Origin: JBFHFS01 sp041583495
GTDB lineage: Bacteria > Bacteroidota > Bacteroidia > Bacteroidales > Marinilabiliaceae
Direction: 5' to 3'
Length of the DNA stretch: 64,000 bases
Assembly: GCA_041583495.1 (NCBI GenBank)
Contig: JBFHFS010000009.1
Coordinates: forward strand, 45,341-109,340
Shown one piece after another: positions 36,770 to 45,457 of the stretch. The position numbers and the translations under genes are program-made. The number at the start of each line of letters is the position of its first letter. The first letter of the stretch is position 1. The notes beneath the pieces are model-generated. The model was not told where the DNA came from. It worked only from the letters and a program-made list of their open reading frames with translations, and did no database searches.

Positions 36770-38425
36770 TTAGTTTAATGCCTTATATCTGGCCCAATTA
36801 AATATTGCTTTTGCCGGCGATTTAGCGTTGGCATATAAACCCAAATACGCCCCGACAAAACCTCCTGAAACTTTGGTACTAAGGATTTTTCCATCTAAAT
36901 CACCGCCAACCTGAGTCCACGCCTTATCATCAAAGCTATATGCACAGCTCAGTATATCTTCAAGCATTTTCATTTTCATGAAGACTTTTTGTCCGGTTTG
37001 GAATGAAGAAAGTTCTGTTCTGGAATACTCCTTACTGGCCGAGGCAACAACCAGAAAATATTGGTTGTCGACTTGCTCAATCACCATTTTAAAGAAGAAC
37101 TCTTCATTTTGAAATGCCACAATCCCTGCTTCCATTTCTCTTCTATTTCGTTTAGCATTGTCCATTTGCAAACTAACCGAAGCACTAAATTCAGCCTTTG
37201 CATGCTGCAACCGACGGCCAATAAACGATGGGTTTCCAATTTCATCAATGCTAACAGGGCGTGCATCAATAATTAAAGCATTGTTTTTTAACTCATACCA
37301 TTTTTCCTGTGGTGTGCGGATAAAATTCCATTCATACTTTAATATTCCAGAATCAAATTCATCTTCCCAGCAGGCTGAATATTCCCGGAATGATTTCTGG
37401 CCTGTTTCAGGTTTTAGCGGAAGCGAAACATTGTAAGGAACGGCTTTTCCTTTTTCAAGGATTACCGGCCATTCGCTACTCCAGTCGACTTGTTGAATAA
37501 ATGTTTGTCGGCCCGTATTGAAATATTCCCCGGAATAAGGCTGACAAGCCAGATAAACAGCTACCCAATGGCCATCAGGAGTTTGCACAAAATCGGCATG
37601 TCCGGTGCAGGTGGCAGGGTTAGTACGGTCAGAGGGCAAGTCTCGTTGTGTCAGTATCGGATTGTTTTCAAACGGGGTATAAGGTCCCCAAATATTTCTG
37701 CTTCGGAATATGACTGAGGAATGTTCGATCCCGGTGCCGCCTTCTGCACACAATAAATAATAAAAGCCTTTGTGATTGAATAGGTGTGGCCCTTCAATCC
37801 AAATTGGTTTTTTCGATATATCCGTGCCGCCATTAACGATTTCAACAGGTTTTCCAATGGGTTTTTCAGCGACTAGATCAAATTCCTGCAACCACAACGA
37901 ACGATGCCCGCCATACAATGGGTTTCCGTCGGCAACAGGACCATTGTTGACGATGTATACCTTTCCATCATTATCAAAAAAGAAGGAAGGATCTATCCCG
38001 TTGATTTCAGGAAGCCATAAGGGGTCGGACCATGGACCTTCTGGATTTTTTGCAGTGACGTAGAAGTTTCCACCTTTCCCTCCAATTAAGGTTGTTATCA
38101 GGTAAAACGTATCATCGTGAAAACGAATTGAAGGAGCATAAATTCCTCCTGACATCCATTGATCTGTTAGATTTAATTGTGAGGGACGATCTAAAACATG
38201 CCCAATTTGTGTCCAATGAGCAAGGTCGGTACTTTGAAATATCGGAACACCCGGAAAATATGAAAAAGATGAATTAACGAGATAGTAATCCGCACCTACT
38301 CTACATATACTTGGATCAGGATAAAAACCTGGTAATATTGGATTTTCGGTTTGGGCAATGCAAGCACCTATCGTTACCGAAAAAATAGCAGAAAGAATAA
38401 GGAGCCTAAATCTTTTAATTCCCAT
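36770..38425 (-). CDS. GH43 glycosidase (beta-xylosidase / alpha-L-arabinofuranosidase type)
   Basis: 551 residues from the ATG at 38425 (MGIKRFRLLILSAIFSVTIG, signal peptide, Cys22 possibly lipidated); the frame is open 44 codons further up without signal features. The five-bladed propeller carries the three acidic residues: Asp37 in FYPDPSICRVG (base), Asp145 in INGIDPSFFFDNDG (pKa modulator) and Glu211 in IWIEGPHLFNHKG (acid). Residues about 330-550 form a lectin-like C-terminal domain (SFIGRRLQHAKAEFSASVSL). In a sulfated rhamnose polysaccharide such as ulvan, which contains xylose, beta-xylosidase activity is the likely job; arabinofuranosidase cannot be excluded. Confidence 0.9.
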   Translation of the reverse strand: MGIKRFRLLILSAIFSVTIGACIAQTENPILPGFYPDPSICRVGADYYLVNSSFSYFPGVPIFQSTDLAHWTQIGHVLDRPSQLNLTDQWMSGGIYAPSIRFHDDTFYLITTLIGGKGGNFYVTAKNPEGPWSDPLWLPEINGIDPSFFFDNDGKVYIVNNGPVADGNPLYGGHRSLWLQEFDLVAEKPIGKPVEIVNGGTDISKKPIWIEGPHLFNHKGFYYLLCAEGGTGIEHSSVIFRSRNIWGPYTPFENNPILTQRDLPSDRTNPATCTGHADFVQTPDGHWVAVYLACQPYSGEYFNTGRQTFIQQVDWSSEWPVILEKGKAVPYNVSLPLKPETGQKSFREYSACWEDEFDSGILKYEWNFIRTPQEKWYELKNNALIIDARPVSIDEIGNPSFIGRRLQHAKAEFSASVSLQMDNAKRNRREMEAGIVAFQNEEFFFKMVIEQVDNQYFLVVASASKEYSRTELSSFQTGQKVFMKMKMLEDILSCAYSFDDKAWTQVGGDLDGKILSTKVSGGFVGAYLGLYANAKSPAKAIFNWARYKALN

Positions 38426-38563
38426 TTTATAGTATTTTAGAGCACTTTGACATAGACAAAACGATGGAATGAATGTTCCTCCTGGCTGTAAAAACGAAGA
38501 TCTTAAGTATGGGCATAATTTTTTCATCAGGTTACGCACTTGATCCTCATTTTTCAACTACCA

Positions 38564-39559
38564 TTATTTACGGAAACACTCAATACTAGTCAACTCCGGA
38601 CGACCTCCCATTTGACCGCTGCCCGAAGCAATGAAGAGCTTCCTTTTATACCAAATAAGTTGAGTTCCGTGTCTGCCTGTATTTAAGGATGGCAATGTGC
38701 TCCATTCCCCTGTTTTTGTATCTAAACACTCCACCTCTTTGTGTGCCAATTTCTGATCGGCAGTTTCACCTCCCGTAAAAATTATTTTATCACCAATACA
38801 AATAGCAGTACATCCAGCTCGCTGTGTTGGCACAGTAGAGTCGAGCGTACTCCACTTCCCTGTTTTAAAGTCATAAACATCTATTTCTGGCACAGTTAGT
38901 TCAAATACTTTTCCGATAGAAGCAGAAGTTACTCGTCCACCTAACAAATAAAGTTTATCATTACAAATTACAGAACAAGCATGATCCCTATATCTTGGTG
39001 CATCCGGGAGTTTTTCCCATTTACCAGTTTTAAAATCATAACAATCAAACCAAGTTACATGCCCGTCCCAATGTCCATCAATAATCCCACAGGCGATGTA
39101 AAGTTTGCCCTTGTAAACATTTGCACTTGTAGAAGCGCGAATCCGGTTTTCTGGCATATTGAAACTTTTCTTCCAGGAGTCGGAAGCAGGGTTGTAGACA
39201 TAGGTTTCAGCAAGTGAAATTTCGCGAGGATAATTACCCGTTTGCACGCCCACAGCATAAATATTCCCTTTGTACGAAAACCCCTCGAAATGGTGTAATT
39301 CCACCGGAGGCTTAGCCCCACTGCTCCAGGTATTTGTTTTCGGATTAAATATTGAAACCTCCTGAATACGGCGACCTCCCATTAGGTAGAACTTACCACT
39401 TGCTTCAATAAATGCAGCTTCGTGGCGTGCAACCGGTTCTCCGGTACATGCTAACGTTTCCCAACTGTAGCCTTTAAACGATTGCCCCTCTGCTTGAAGT
39501 CCAAGTAAAGTCAGAAAAAGAGAAGTATAGAACAACGACAATTTGATATTTTTTTTCAT
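38564..39559 (-). CDS. Secreted Kelch-repeat beta-propeller protein
   Basis: 331 residues, signal peptide ending near GLQAEGQ. Six Kelch-like blades with the GG/YxxxG-type repeat: KFYLMGGRRIQEVSIFNPKT, NIYAVGVQTGNYP, KLYIACGIIDGH, KLYLLGGRVTSAS, KIIFTGGETADQK and KLFIASGSGQMGG. Such propellers bind or isomerise sugars (sialate epimerase NanM is one example) or act as binding partners; no catalytic signature is visible here. It lies 12 bases after the GH5-like gene and upstream of GH43. Confidence 0.82.
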   Translation of the reverse strand: MKKNIKLSLFYTSLFLTLLGLQAEGQSFKGYSWETLACTGEPVARHEAAFIEASGKFYLMGGRRIQEVSIFNPKTNTWSSGAKPPVELHHFEGFSYKGNIYAVGVQTGNYPREISLAETYVYNPASDSWKKSFNMPENRIRASTSANVYKGKLYIACGIIDGHWDGHVTWFDCYDFKTGKWEKLPDAPRYRDHACSVICNDKLYLLGGRVTSASIGKVFELTVPEIDVYDFKTGKWSTLDSTVPTQRAGCTAICIGDKIIFTGGETADQKLAHKEVECLDTKTGEWSTLPSLNTGRHGTQLIWYKRKLFIASGSGQMGGRPELTSIECFRK

Positions 39560-39571
39560 TGATTTTTAATT

Positions 39572-40654
39572 TTAGTTCCCTGTTATTTCTTTTACCAAAT
39601 TAAAAAATCCCTTTTTACGTTCTGAATTAATACCCCAGTCAACGGGTACACTTTGATAGCCTTCCTTATAATCTGTTTCACCGGGAAATCTGAAATCCAG
39701 GTATCCCCACGAAACGTAATTTTCAATAGAGGTTGTGAAATTATTGGTATCCTTATCAAAATCGAAATGATCATCTTCGTTATTAATCACCGGCATTTTA
39801 CGGTATCCCTCTACATTACGGGTATCGACCGCCAACTTTGTAAGCTGGGCTGGATTTTTGGCTCCATTTCCGTGAATGAGTAAAAAATCGGAAACTTTTA
39901 CCACATTTGATGATGGAACTACACAACCACCAAAACTTGTAGTTACCAAATAACGATATCCATTTTTATGCTTATTCTTCACCATTTCTATCAACTCATG
40001 AACTCGCTCGGTTTGTAGTATTTCATGGTCGTATATTTTAGCATTGGCTTCGTTACAAATTTCGATTAGCACGTTCCTGTATCCTTTTTCGAATAACCAA
40101 TCGACTAAATTATTGGTGGCATTTTTTACGGCAGCTTCATCGCTTAAATACTGATCCTGCCTGAAATAAAAGATGCCCAGGATGACCACCATTCCCAGCT
40201 CGTCGGCTTTCATTAATACCTTATCAAGGCGATTCATATACCCCTCCATAAGCGAACCATCTTTGTGAAATCCGGGATTGGTATAAGGCATGCCCTGGTA
40301 ACCAACAGGGCTTCCACCCTGCATATTCAGTGTGATACAATTTAAGCCATAACGCTTCCAAAGAGGCATGGCTTCAACAAACTCGCGGGTATTTCGCTCA
40401 GCATCCCATTTTTTTGTGTCGGGATAGGCAAACGAGTTGGAGGTAGCAGGATTGATATCATCAAAAATACCATTAACCATTCGTGAATTAATCAGAAGTC
40501 CTTCAACCTTATTGCCTTTCCAATATCGACCTTCATACGTTGGTTTGCCATTAATAAAAAACTGGTCTCCTTCAATTGACACGACTGTTTGTGAAAAAAC
40601 GGTGTTGCTGGTTAATAACAGTAATGCAACTATAAATACTGTCTGAATTTTCAT
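39572..40654 (-). CDS. Secreted GH5-like clan-A glycosidase
   Basis: 360 residues, signal peptide MKIQTVFIVALLLLTSNTVF with a SQ cleavage region. A TIM barrel with the clan GH-A signature: Asn201-Glu202 in VLIEICNEANAKIY (acid/base) and Glu293 in MPVINNEDDHFDFD (nucleophile candidate). FFINGKPTYEGRYW near the N-terminus is typical of proteins that read as cellulase/GH5-like. The substrate is unknown; an endo-acting or beta-specific role within the polysaccharide is possible. It lies 129 bases after the amidohydrolase gene. Confidence 0.75.
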   Translation of the reverse strand: MKIQTVFIVALLLLTSNTVFSQTVVSIEGDQFFINGKPTYEGRYWKGNKVEGLLINSRMVNGIFDDINPATSNSFAYPDTKKWDAERNTREFVEAMPLWKRYGLNCITLNMQGGSPVGYQGMPYTNPGFHKDGSLMEGYMNRLDKVLMKADELGMVVILGIFYFRQDQYLSDEAAVKNATNNLVDWLFEKGYRNVLIEICNEANAKIYDHEILQTERVHELIEMVKNKHKNGYRYLVTTSFGGCVVPSSNVVKVSDFLLIHGNGAKNPAQLTKLAVDTRNVEGYRKMPVINNEDDHFDFDKDTNNFTTSIENYVSWGYLDFRFPGETDYKEGYQSVPVDWGINSERKKGFFNLVKEITGN

Positions 40655-40783
40655 ATCACTGAATTTAAGATCATTCCTGAATTAACAGATAAAAATGGCA
40701 ACAACTAAAATTGCCTCGTTTTTTTTGCGGGGCTGGTTTCATCGCATGGTCTATTTTGTTTTGGACCTATACACTTCATGAAT

Positions 40784-41746
40784 CTATTCCCTATTTTTCT
40801 GTAGGCAACCATCTATACCATAAGCCCGAATTGCATTATCAAAAAAGAGTTTTTCAGGTGTGAGGAGCGCATTTCCCTCCAGGTATTCATCCACCATTTT
40901 AATCATATCGGGATATGACCCCAGCATATCCGAAAGGGTCCAGTTGCTTCCAAAAAGAACCTTGTCTGGACCAAAAGCAGCCACGACCTTATCAATAAAT
41001 CGCTTGTAATAGCCAGCCTCAACGGGTGCCGGGGATTTTCCGGACAGGGTATAAAGCGCAGATATCTTACAATACACATTGGGCAATGCCGACAACCGTT
41101 GGAGCCTGACATCCCAGCTGTGGGGGATAATCTCGTTATTTTTAATGCGCCCACCCGCCATATGATTCATAATGATCTTCAGGTTGGGATAGGCCTGAGC
41201 GATGCGTTCAATGGCTTCTATGGGATTTTGACCCGGCCCAAATTCGAGCACCAGATTACGCCTGGCCAACTCACCCATTTGGGCAAAAAACGTCGGGCCG
41301 GAGATGTCAATTTCTGTCTTTGGCCGGATTCGGATTCCCCTAAACTTTTTACTCTTTGAAAGAAGATCCAAATCAAGAATAAAAGTGGAGTCGCGTGGAT
41401 CCAGGTTGGCGATAAAAGCCAACAAATGGTCCGAATCGTCGACCAACTTCATGGCCCAAAAATTATCTTCCCGACGCTGGCTTGCCTCCACAACCACCGC
41501 ATAGTTTACCCCTGCCGGTGAGGCAGTCGCCAAAAACTCTTTGGCCAAATGGGGGTAATAGATGTTTTTATGCCTTACCGGGTTGAGAAAAGTAGAACTT
41601 CCTTCCCGGTTGGTATCATAGAGATGAATGTGTGTATCAATTCGCGGCACCTTATTAGCACCTTTCTGTTGTGCTTCAGCTGCAAACGCCAAAATGCACA
41701 CCAAAAAAGAGAGGACAATAAACTGAGCTAAGGGTTTTCTTTTCAT
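40784..41746 (-). CDS. Secreted amidohydrolase family 2 protein (lactonase-like)
   Basis: 320 residues, signal peptide ending FAAEAQ. The HxH metal motif is at His39-Ile-His41 (PRIDTHIHLYD); further family pieces are FIANLDPRDS, KFRGIRIRP, LKIIMNHMAGGRI and VLFGSNWTLSDMLG. The family includes sugar lactonases such as L-rhamnono- and L-fuconolactonase as well as decarboxylases. The export signal is unusual for a catabolic lactonase. The start overlaps the stop of the upstream epimerase-like gene as ATGA, so the two are coupled and may act on the same compound. Confidence 0.82.
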   Translation of the reverse strand: MKRKPLAQFIVLSFLVCILAFAAEAQQKGANKVPRIDTHIHLYDTNREGSSTFLNPVRHKNIYYPHLAKEFLATASPAGVNYAVVVEASQRREDNFWAMKLVDDSDHLLAFIANLDPRDSTFILDLDLLSKSKKFRGIRIRPKTEIDISGPTFFAQMGELARRNLVLEFGPGQNPIEAIERIAQAYPNLKIIMNHMAGGRIKNNEIIPHSWDVRLQRLSALPNVYCKISALYTLSGKSPAPVEAGYYKRFIDKVVAAFGPDKVLFGSNWTLSDMLGSYPDMIKMVDEYLEGNALLTPEKLFFDNAIRAYGIDGCLQKNRE

Positions 41747-42783
41747 TTGGCACTTACTTTTTCAACCATATCTACCCAGGTAGAAAAGGATTTTGAAAAG
41801 TGTTCATCAACAGGTTCCTTTAATCCAAAGGTATGGAGTGCAACAGGACAATTGCAGCCATTATTCACCAACGCTTCTAAAAATTTTTGTGTATTGAAAT
41901 CTCCTTTATACAATGGCTTAATGGCATCATCCCAATACCCTTTGGGTGGATTTTCATTCATAATTCTATCAGAACCACTGATGGAGGCATACTTTATAAA
42001 AGGGGCAACTTCTGCGACGGCTTCGTTGATACGATCTCCATTTCCTGCCCGAATTTCATGGCATAAATGAAAGGAAAGGTATAGATTTTTCCTGTCAGCT
42101 TGTTTTAAGAAAACCAATGCTTCAGAAGCAGATTCAATGGTTGTTCTGTCGTGGGGATAAATAACTATGTTTAAGTGGAGGCTGTCTGCATAATCGGCCA
42201 TTTCCTGAAAGATTTGAACGATCTCATGGTTCATAAAAGATTTCTTAACGCCTTGGCTTACTATGACCCATAAATCTGATTTTGAAACAGCCAGCTGATT
42301 TAAAAGATTCTTCCACATCCTGTCCCGTTTTGCTTCTTGAACATCGGGATTTAGTGCATGAAATACCACGGGGATGTTAAAATGCTTGTTTTTTGCAAAT
42401 TTTAAAGCCGCCTGAAATTTAACAAGCTTTTCCAAATCCTTTTCATTTCTCACGCTAAACGTTACCCCCTCAAAACCAATAGAGTCCAGAAATAGAACCC
42501 GGTCTTTTATACTCTTCTCATCCAGCGTAAAATCAAATGAAAACAACGGGTAATTGACGGTGATATCACTGACCGAATTCTTCTCCTTTTTTTGTTTATG
42601 CCCACAGGCGACAACCAACAAGATTGCCAGAAACAATATTCCCCGTTTCAGGTCTCTCTTCAGTCTGTTTCCGGATAGAAAAGAACCCAACGGCCCAAGG
42701 AATTCCCTAAAAGGGAATCGCCCAGCGCGACCGCATTGTCCTGCATAAAAAATAGGAACAGGCCCCTTTTTCTCATCACTCAT
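41743..42783 (-). CDS. Sugar isomerase/epimerase-like (AP endonuclease 2 superfamily) lipoprotein
   Basis: 346 residues as drawn, with an unusually long N-terminus before the lipoprotein signal LKRGILFLAILLVVACGHKQ; a start further downstream is likely but no ATG offers itself before the signal. The body is a TIM barrel of the xylose-isomerase-like type: LFLDSIGFEGVTFSV, IPVVFHALNPDVQ, LHLNIVIYPHDRTTIES, NLYLSFHLCHEIRAGNG and IKYASISGSDR. His and Glu residues on these strands fit the usual metal site. It is coupled by ATGA overlap to the amidohydrolase and 7 bases after the T9SS protein gene. Members of this fold also act as lyases on 3-keto sugars. Confidence 0.78.
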   Translation of the reverse strand: MSDEKKGPVPIFYAGQCGRAGRFPFREFLGPLGSFLSGNRLKRDLKRGILFLAILLVVACGHKQKKEKNSVSDITVNYPLFSFDFTLDEKSIKDRVLFLDSIGFEGVTFSVRNEKDLEKLVKFQAALKFAKNKHFNIPVVFHALNPDVQEAKRDRMWKNLLNQLAVSKSDLWVIVSQGVKKSFMNHEIVQIFQEMADYADSLHLNIVIYPHDRTTIESASEALVFLKQADRKNLYLSFHLCHEIRAGNGDRINEAVAEVAPFIKYASISGSDRIMNENPPKGYWDDAIKPLYKGDFNTQKFLEALVNNGCNCPVALHTFGLKEPVDEHFSKSFSTWVDMVEKVSAK

Positions 42784-42790
42784 AATCCGG

Positions 42791-45289
42791 TTATTTAGCG
42801 ACCACCACTTTTACTAATCTGCTTTCGTTCGAATTAACGACCTGAACCAAATACAACCCTGCTTTCCAGTTTTCAGTCTCTACGATATGTTGTAATTGTA
42901 AATTATTCCGGCGATAGACTTCCATTCCACAAGAGTCGAAAACAACAATTTTGGATTCAATATCGGTTTTCACATAAAATCTTTTGCTGGCGGGATTTGG
43001 AAATACCGAGATCCCCGAAGTTGTATTTCTTTCAGTTATGGGGATCTCTCCAATGTCGGTTGATACTCCTGTTACAGCAAAATAGTCGAGCAAAAGCGAG
43101 CCACTGTCCCCGGGGGGATCCAATCGGATTTCATGAATATTTCCCTCCCAGTTCTCTTCGTCAGTCATATCCACCGAATAAGTTTTTATTGCATCATCAT
43201 TATTGGATACCTGAATTGTTTTAAACTTCCAGGTATTGGTCACATCATTTTGGTAATACAAAGCTGCCCCGGTGCCATTGGTATTGTTTTTTATTTTCAA
43301 TTCAATGGTGTTAAACACCTCCGTGTCAAGACAGACCGTTCCATTATAATTCATAAAAGGATCATTCCCTAATACGCTTAATATGGCATATCCACTATTG
43401 CTGTACCCCGAAAGTCTGGCATTTAAGGTCCAATCTGAAAGGGTATTGAAATGCCATTCATTACTTGGGGTTATAGGGGATGACCCTCCAACACAATCGC
43501 CACAACCATTAATAACGGCCTCTCCATTGGGGATTCCCATACAATCCTCGCACGATTCATTTCCGGTATTTCCCCCCACACAATTATTACAGGCATCCAT
43601 GTAGGCAGATCCATTAAAATCGCCATTACAATCGAATATTCCATCAGCAGAAACAGCTATCAGATCGATTTCAACATTCCCGGCGCCTCCCGAAAAATCA
43701 AGCCCTATTTGTTGAATCATTTCCTTCCATTCCACGTTGGAAGAGATATTTACCGAATAGGTTTGCCAGGTATTTGAATTGGGCTGTATATCCAGGTTTT
43801 GATAATAGGTCTCTGAGGACCCATATCTCTTAAAACTTATTTTAAGGTTTTCCCGGGGGGTATTGTTCTTAATACGTAAGGAAACGAACTTATGCAAGGT
43901 GGCATCAACCAACAATTTATCAGGTGAAAGCAATTCCGATTCGTCGTTTGTCAGGGTTAGGGTAATTGATTCATCATTGGTTGCCACATCACCACCGGGG
44001 AATGTCCAGTTCTCCAGACCGGAATTGAAATTCCAGGCTGTTTGGTTATTTTCAATTTTATGAATGGTTCCCAATATCTCATTTGGGGAGCCCATCAGAA
44101 TAAACATATCAAAGCGATAGGCCTCATATATATTTTGGGGCAACCGGGTGCGGTTTAAGATGCCCCTGGTTTCGGTTTTAAAACCATAGACGGCCATTGT
44201 CGGGATCCGACGTGGCTGATCCCAGATTCGGATGGATTTAATGCGTTTGTCCTTGTAATCGATTAACCCGGTATTTTCATCCACGCCAATGGTTTCGAAT
44301 GCATTAAACTCGGAATTGGGCATATAAAAGCCGAGGGCATTTTGCGTATCCGGATTGTTGGAATCACTTATTATCAGCAACCTTGGAACGACAACCTCCC
44401 CATTACTGTCTAAGGTTTCCTTTACATATACCTCCCTGTCCTGAATCAACCAGGAGCCATCGGCATTGAGGATAAATTGATATTCAGGATCCCAATTAAC
44501 GACATCATTTCTCAGGTGCCAGGAAAGAATAAAATTGGACATATCAAAAGGTTCGGCCGTGTGGGTGCCGGCCGGGTAGGCTCTGGAGATGTCCGGATTG
44601 ATGGCTTCGGCGTTAAAGATATCCAATCCAGGTCGGAATTGATTGATACAATGTCCCGGCTCTCTCACATAGCGGTACTCAAAATAATGCCGGACGCATG
44701 ATATATCAATGTCTCCAGTATTTTTATAATTATGATACAGCCCGAAATAATCGAACTCGCTTTTTACTTCGGTATTCTGCTTTCCTTCCAGATTCGATTC
44801 ATCGAGTTCATCCACGTCAGAGTTTCCGCCATCGTCGTAGCAAGTAGGATCGGGTCCAATGTTTTCCCATTCGGTAAAATCCCATTCGCAGTCGCCATAC
44901 CATAAAGCAAGGGGTCGACCGGGAACCAGGATTGCATTTTCCGATTTTTCGAGGGTACAAGGCGTTCCCAGTGTTTCATTAAAACCAGCCTGGGTGGGAT
45001 TGTATCTTCCACTGTGCATCCCATCGCGCATGGCCGATTGGCCGCTTCTTCCATACAATACCGATTGCGGACCAAAAATATTTCCGACACCGGGGATTTC
45101 GAGAAAGTTAATCACCCCCCCACCATTCCGGTTAATTCCTATTGTTAAATTCCCCGAAGTAAGCGTATCGGTTGTTATTGAAGGATCAGAAACAGCAATT
45201 ACATTTTGACCATAGCTCAATCCCATATTGAATAACGCCCCTAGCAGGGTAAAAAAATAAATTGAATAATTTAGACTCTTGTGTTTCAT
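42791..45289 (-). CDS. Large T9SS-sorted protein with Cys-rich linker and two jelly-roll-like domains
   Basis: 832 residues from the ATG at 45289, giving the signal FFTLLGALFNMGLSYGQ; the frame upstream is leader repeat. Residues 30-410 form the main domain, family not recognised (LTSGNLTIGINRNGGGVINF, FGLYHNYKNTGDID). Residues 415-550 and 610-745 are two similar beta-sandwich modules (AWNFNSGLENWTF; EWHFNTLSDWTL) that look like carbohydrate-binding domains. Between them, about 554-602, is a Cys-rich linker with three CxxCxGG-like units (DACNNCVGGN, CEDCMGIPNG, GCGDCVGG). The C-terminal T9SS domain contains ISVFPNPASKRFYVKT and ends KVVVAK. The N-terminal domain shares a pattern with the protein at 62638-63561. 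It is probably a surface enzyme on the intact polysaccharide. Confidence 0.7.
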   Translation of the reverse strand: MKHKSLNYSIYFFTLLGALFNMGLSYGQNVIAVSDPSITTDTLTSGNLTIGINRNGGGVINFLEIPGVGNIFGPQSVLYGRSGQSAMRDGMHSGRYNPTQAGFNETLGTPCTLEKSENAILVPGRPLALWYGDCEWDFTEWENIGPDPTCYDDGGNSDVDELDESNLEGKQNTEVKSEFDYFGLYHNYKNTGDIDISCVRHYFEYRYVREPGHCINQFRPGLDIFNAEAINPDISRAYPAGTHTAEPFDMSNFILSWHLRNDVVNWDPEYQFILNADGSWLIQDREVYVKETLDSNGEVVVPRLLIISDSNNPDTQNALGFYMPNSEFNAFETIGVDENTGLIDYKDKRIKSIRIWDQPRRIPTMAVYGFKTETRGILNRTRLPQNIYEAYRFDMFILMGSPNEILGTIHKIENNQTAWNFNSGLENWTFPGGDVATNDESITLTLTNDESELLSPDKLLVDATLHKFVSLRIKNNTPRENLKISFKRYGSSETYYQNLDIQPNSNTWQTYSVNISSNVEWKEMIQQIGLDFSGGAGNVEIDLIAVSADGIFDCNGDFNGSAYMDACNNCVGGNTGNESCEDCMGIPNGEAVINGCGDCVGGSSPITPSNEWHFNTLSDWTLNARLSGYSNSGYAILSVLGNDPFMNYNGTVCLDTEVFNTIELKIKNNTNGTGAALYYQNDVTNTWKFKTIQVSNNDDAIKTYSVDMTDEENWEGNIHEIRLDPPGDSGSLLLDYFAVTGVSTDIGEIPITERNTTSGISVFPNPASKRFYVKTDIESKIVVFDSCGMEVYRRNNLQLQHIVETENWKAGLYLVQVVNSNESRLVKVVVAK

Positions 45290-45412
45290 GTGTCTATAGT
45301 TTATCTTCATTTGCCACATGTAACTCTCGATGAATTTTAATCATTCTCTTCCCGTAAAAATCCGGGACAGGTTGTGTGTATTTTAGAATGCCAAAATTCA
45401 TGTTCGTTTCAT
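45284..45412 (-). repeat. 129-bp leader repeat, copy B
   Basis: Partner of 31341-31469 (124/129 identical). It ends in the first two codons of the T9SS protein gene. The same 35-codon upstream frame is open (MNFGILKYTQPV at the start) and stops with TAG, 4 bases before the ATG. The five differences are one S/G change, K/E, A/D, a synonymous Leu codon and TAA/TAG. In this copy the 14-base word TTTCATGTGTCTAT occurs at both ends (45284-45297 and 45407-45420). Confidence 0.9.
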
Positions 45413-45457
45413 GTGTCTATGATTTCTTTAATTCATCAGTGTCTTGATTTTGATAGC

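Noticed and set aside
31341..45412. The 129-bp repeats as a CRISPR or composite transposon
   Set aside because: Only two copies 14 kb apart, too long for CRISPR repeats, and no transposase or spacer structure lies between them.
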